Assembly (NCBI GenBank): GCA_937900755.1
Contig: CALCDN010000291.1
Location: 1 to 5,084 of the forward strand
Source of the DNA: an uncultured Acetobacter sp.
GTDB lineage: Bacteria; Pseudomonadota; Alphaproteobacteria; Acetobacterales; Acetobacteraceae
Direction of reading: 5' to 3'
Length of the DNA stretch: 5,084 bases
Shown here: positions 4,196 through 5,084 of the stretch, piece after piece
How positions within the stretch are numbered: the first letter of the stretch is position 1
How the letters are laid out: every line of letters begins with the position of its first letter
Position numbers and translations under genes: made by a program
Notes under the pieces: generated by a model
The model's database searches: none
Told to the model about the DNA's origin: nothing
What the model saw: the letters and a program-made list of their open reading frames with translations, nothing else

Positions 4196-5084
4196 GGCAC
4201 CAGCACGGCTGCTCCGTCAAACCGGCCATGGCGCAGGTCATCCAATGCTGTGTTGGCGTCCCTGAGCGCATAGGTTGTGGTGGTTGTGTGGATGCCGATT
4301 TTGGGCGCGAGGGAGAGAAACTCCAGCCCATCCTCCCTGGTCAGGTTGGCAACAGATACAATATCGCGCTCCTCCCACAAGGTATCGTAGGAAAAAGCAG
4401 GAATTTCGCTCATGTGGATGCCCGCGCACACCACGCGGCCCCCTTTGCGCAGGGTTTTAAGGGCTGCGGGCACCAAAGCGCCATCGGGGGCAAAAATAAT
4501 GGCCGCGTCCAGTTGTTCCGGTGGCAGTTCATCCGACCCACCGGCCCATCTGGCGCCGAGCGAGCGGGCAAATTCCTGCGTTTTTGTGTCTTTCGGGCGG
4601 GTAAAGGCATAAACTGTACGCTTTTGCCATACCAGCACCTGCGCAATAATGTGTGCCGCTGCCCCAAAACCATACAGGCCAACCTTTTGGGCGTTGCCCG
4701 TCTTGCCCAGTGAGCGCCAGCCTATAAGCCCGGCGCACAGCAGGGGGGCGAGCGAGACATCGGAGCCCACCTCCCCCATGGGAAAAGCAAAATGCGCATC
4801 GGCCACAGCCATTGTGGCGTAGCCTCCATCACGCGTGTAGCCGGTAAAAATGGGGTGGTCACACAGGTTTTCGTGGTCTGTGGCGCAATAGGGGCAGTGG
4901 CCGCAGGTATGGCCAAGCCAGGGAATACCCACGCGCTGGCCAACCTGGAGAGAGGTAACCCCGCTGCCCAGCATATCAATCCGGCCAATAATTTCATGCC
5001 CCGGCGTTACCGGCAGTTTGGGGGGGGTCAGGTCTCCATCCACCACGTGCAGGTCCGTGCGGCACACGCCGCAGGCCAGTACCT
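4192..5084 (-). CDS. Zinc-dependent alcohol dehydrogenase, medium-chain family (N-terminus outside window)
   Basis: This is a cytoplasmic NAD(P)-dependent enzyme interconverting alcohols and aldehydes or ketones. 296 residues are visible on the minus strand; the frame is still open at the window edge, so roughly 30-40 N-terminal residues are missing. Numbered from the first visible codon, GVCRTD at 5-10 holds catalytic zinc ligand Cys7, and PGHE at 27-30 gives His29 and Glu30. Cys60, Cys63, Cys66 and Cys74 form the structural zinc lobe, and LLCAG supplies Cys116, the third catalytic ligand. GLYGFGAAAH at 135-144 is the Rossmann dinucleotide loop, with Ala-rich rather than classic GxGxxG spacing, as usual in this subgroup. 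IIFAPDGALVPAAL and VCAGIHMSEIP also fit that subgroup of putative zinc alcohol dehydrogenases. GTG at 5065-5067 is not a plausible start because it lies inside the zinc motif. It converges with the regulator gene, and their stop codons overlap. The substrate is not determinable here. Confidence 0.92.
   Translation of the reverse strand, partial: VLACGVCRTDLHVVDGDLTPPKLPVTPGHEIIGRIDMLGSGVTSLQVGQRVGIPWLGHTCGHCPYCATDHENLCDHPIFTGYTRDGGYATMAVADAHFAFPMGEVGSDVSLAPLLCAGLIGWRSLGKTGNAQKVGLYGFGAAAHIIAQVLVWQKRTVYAFTRPKDTKTQEFARSLGARWAGGSDELPPEQLDAAIIFAPDGALVPAALKTLRKGGRVVCAGIHMSEIPAFSYDTLWEERDIVSVANLTREDGLEFLSLAPKIGIHTTTTTYALRDANTALDDLRHGRFDGAAVLVP

Noticed and set aside
5065..5067. GTG as the start of the alcohol dehydrogenase
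   Set aside because: It lies between a conserved glycine and the catalytic zinc cysteine. The frame continues upstream with family-like residues to the window edge, so the true start is outside.

Overview
The window reads as chromosomal DNA of an alphaproteobacterium, most likely an acetic acid bacterium (Acetobacteraceae, such as Acetobacter, Komagataeibacter or Gluconobacter). I base this on the moderately high GC content judged by eye, the alphaproteobacterial form of MtnP, the cytochrome c1-mtnP gene order, and the mix of oxidoreductases. The genus is inference. I see no insertion sequence, phage gene, CRISPR array or integrase.

Layout, left to right. (1) Bases 1-384, + strand: the C-terminal part of cytochrome c1 (petC) of the respiratory bc1 complex, cut by the window edge. 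(2) Bases 371-1258, + strand: mtnP, S-methyl-5'-thioadenosine phosphorylase, starting inside the end of petC. (3) Bases 1259-1477: an intergenic stretch rich in hairpins. (4) Bases 1478-1563, - strand: a complete tRNA-Tyr(GTA) with encoded CCA, a TTGACA promoter element upstream and a small hairpin plus T-run downstream. (5) Bases 1777-2595, + strand: panB (ketopantoate hydroxymethyltransferase), starting at a TTG. (6) Bases 2620-2657: a strong hairpin between convergent genes. (7) Bases 2683-3774, - strand: a XenA-type Old Yellow Enzyme ene-reductase. (8) Bases 3775-3874: a divergent control region holding a perfect 13-bp inverted repeat wrapped around a TATAAT box. (9) Bases 3875-4195, + strand: a small ArsR-type winged-helix regulator. 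(10) Bases 4192-5084, - strand: a zinc-dependent alcohol dehydrogenase lacking its N-terminus at the window edge; its stop codon interlocks with that of the regulator.

How the genes fit together. The left half is core metabolism: respiration, purine/methylthioadenosine salvage, a tRNA, and pantothenate/CoA synthesis. The right half looks like a small regulated redox module. The regulator probably binds the palindrome and controls the ene-reductase and itself. The convergent alcohol dehydrogenase could act on carbonyls or alcohols linked to the same stress, but that last link is inference from adjacency. Nothing here is clearly a new system. The most testable observation is the regulator, palindrome and ene-reductase arrangement.
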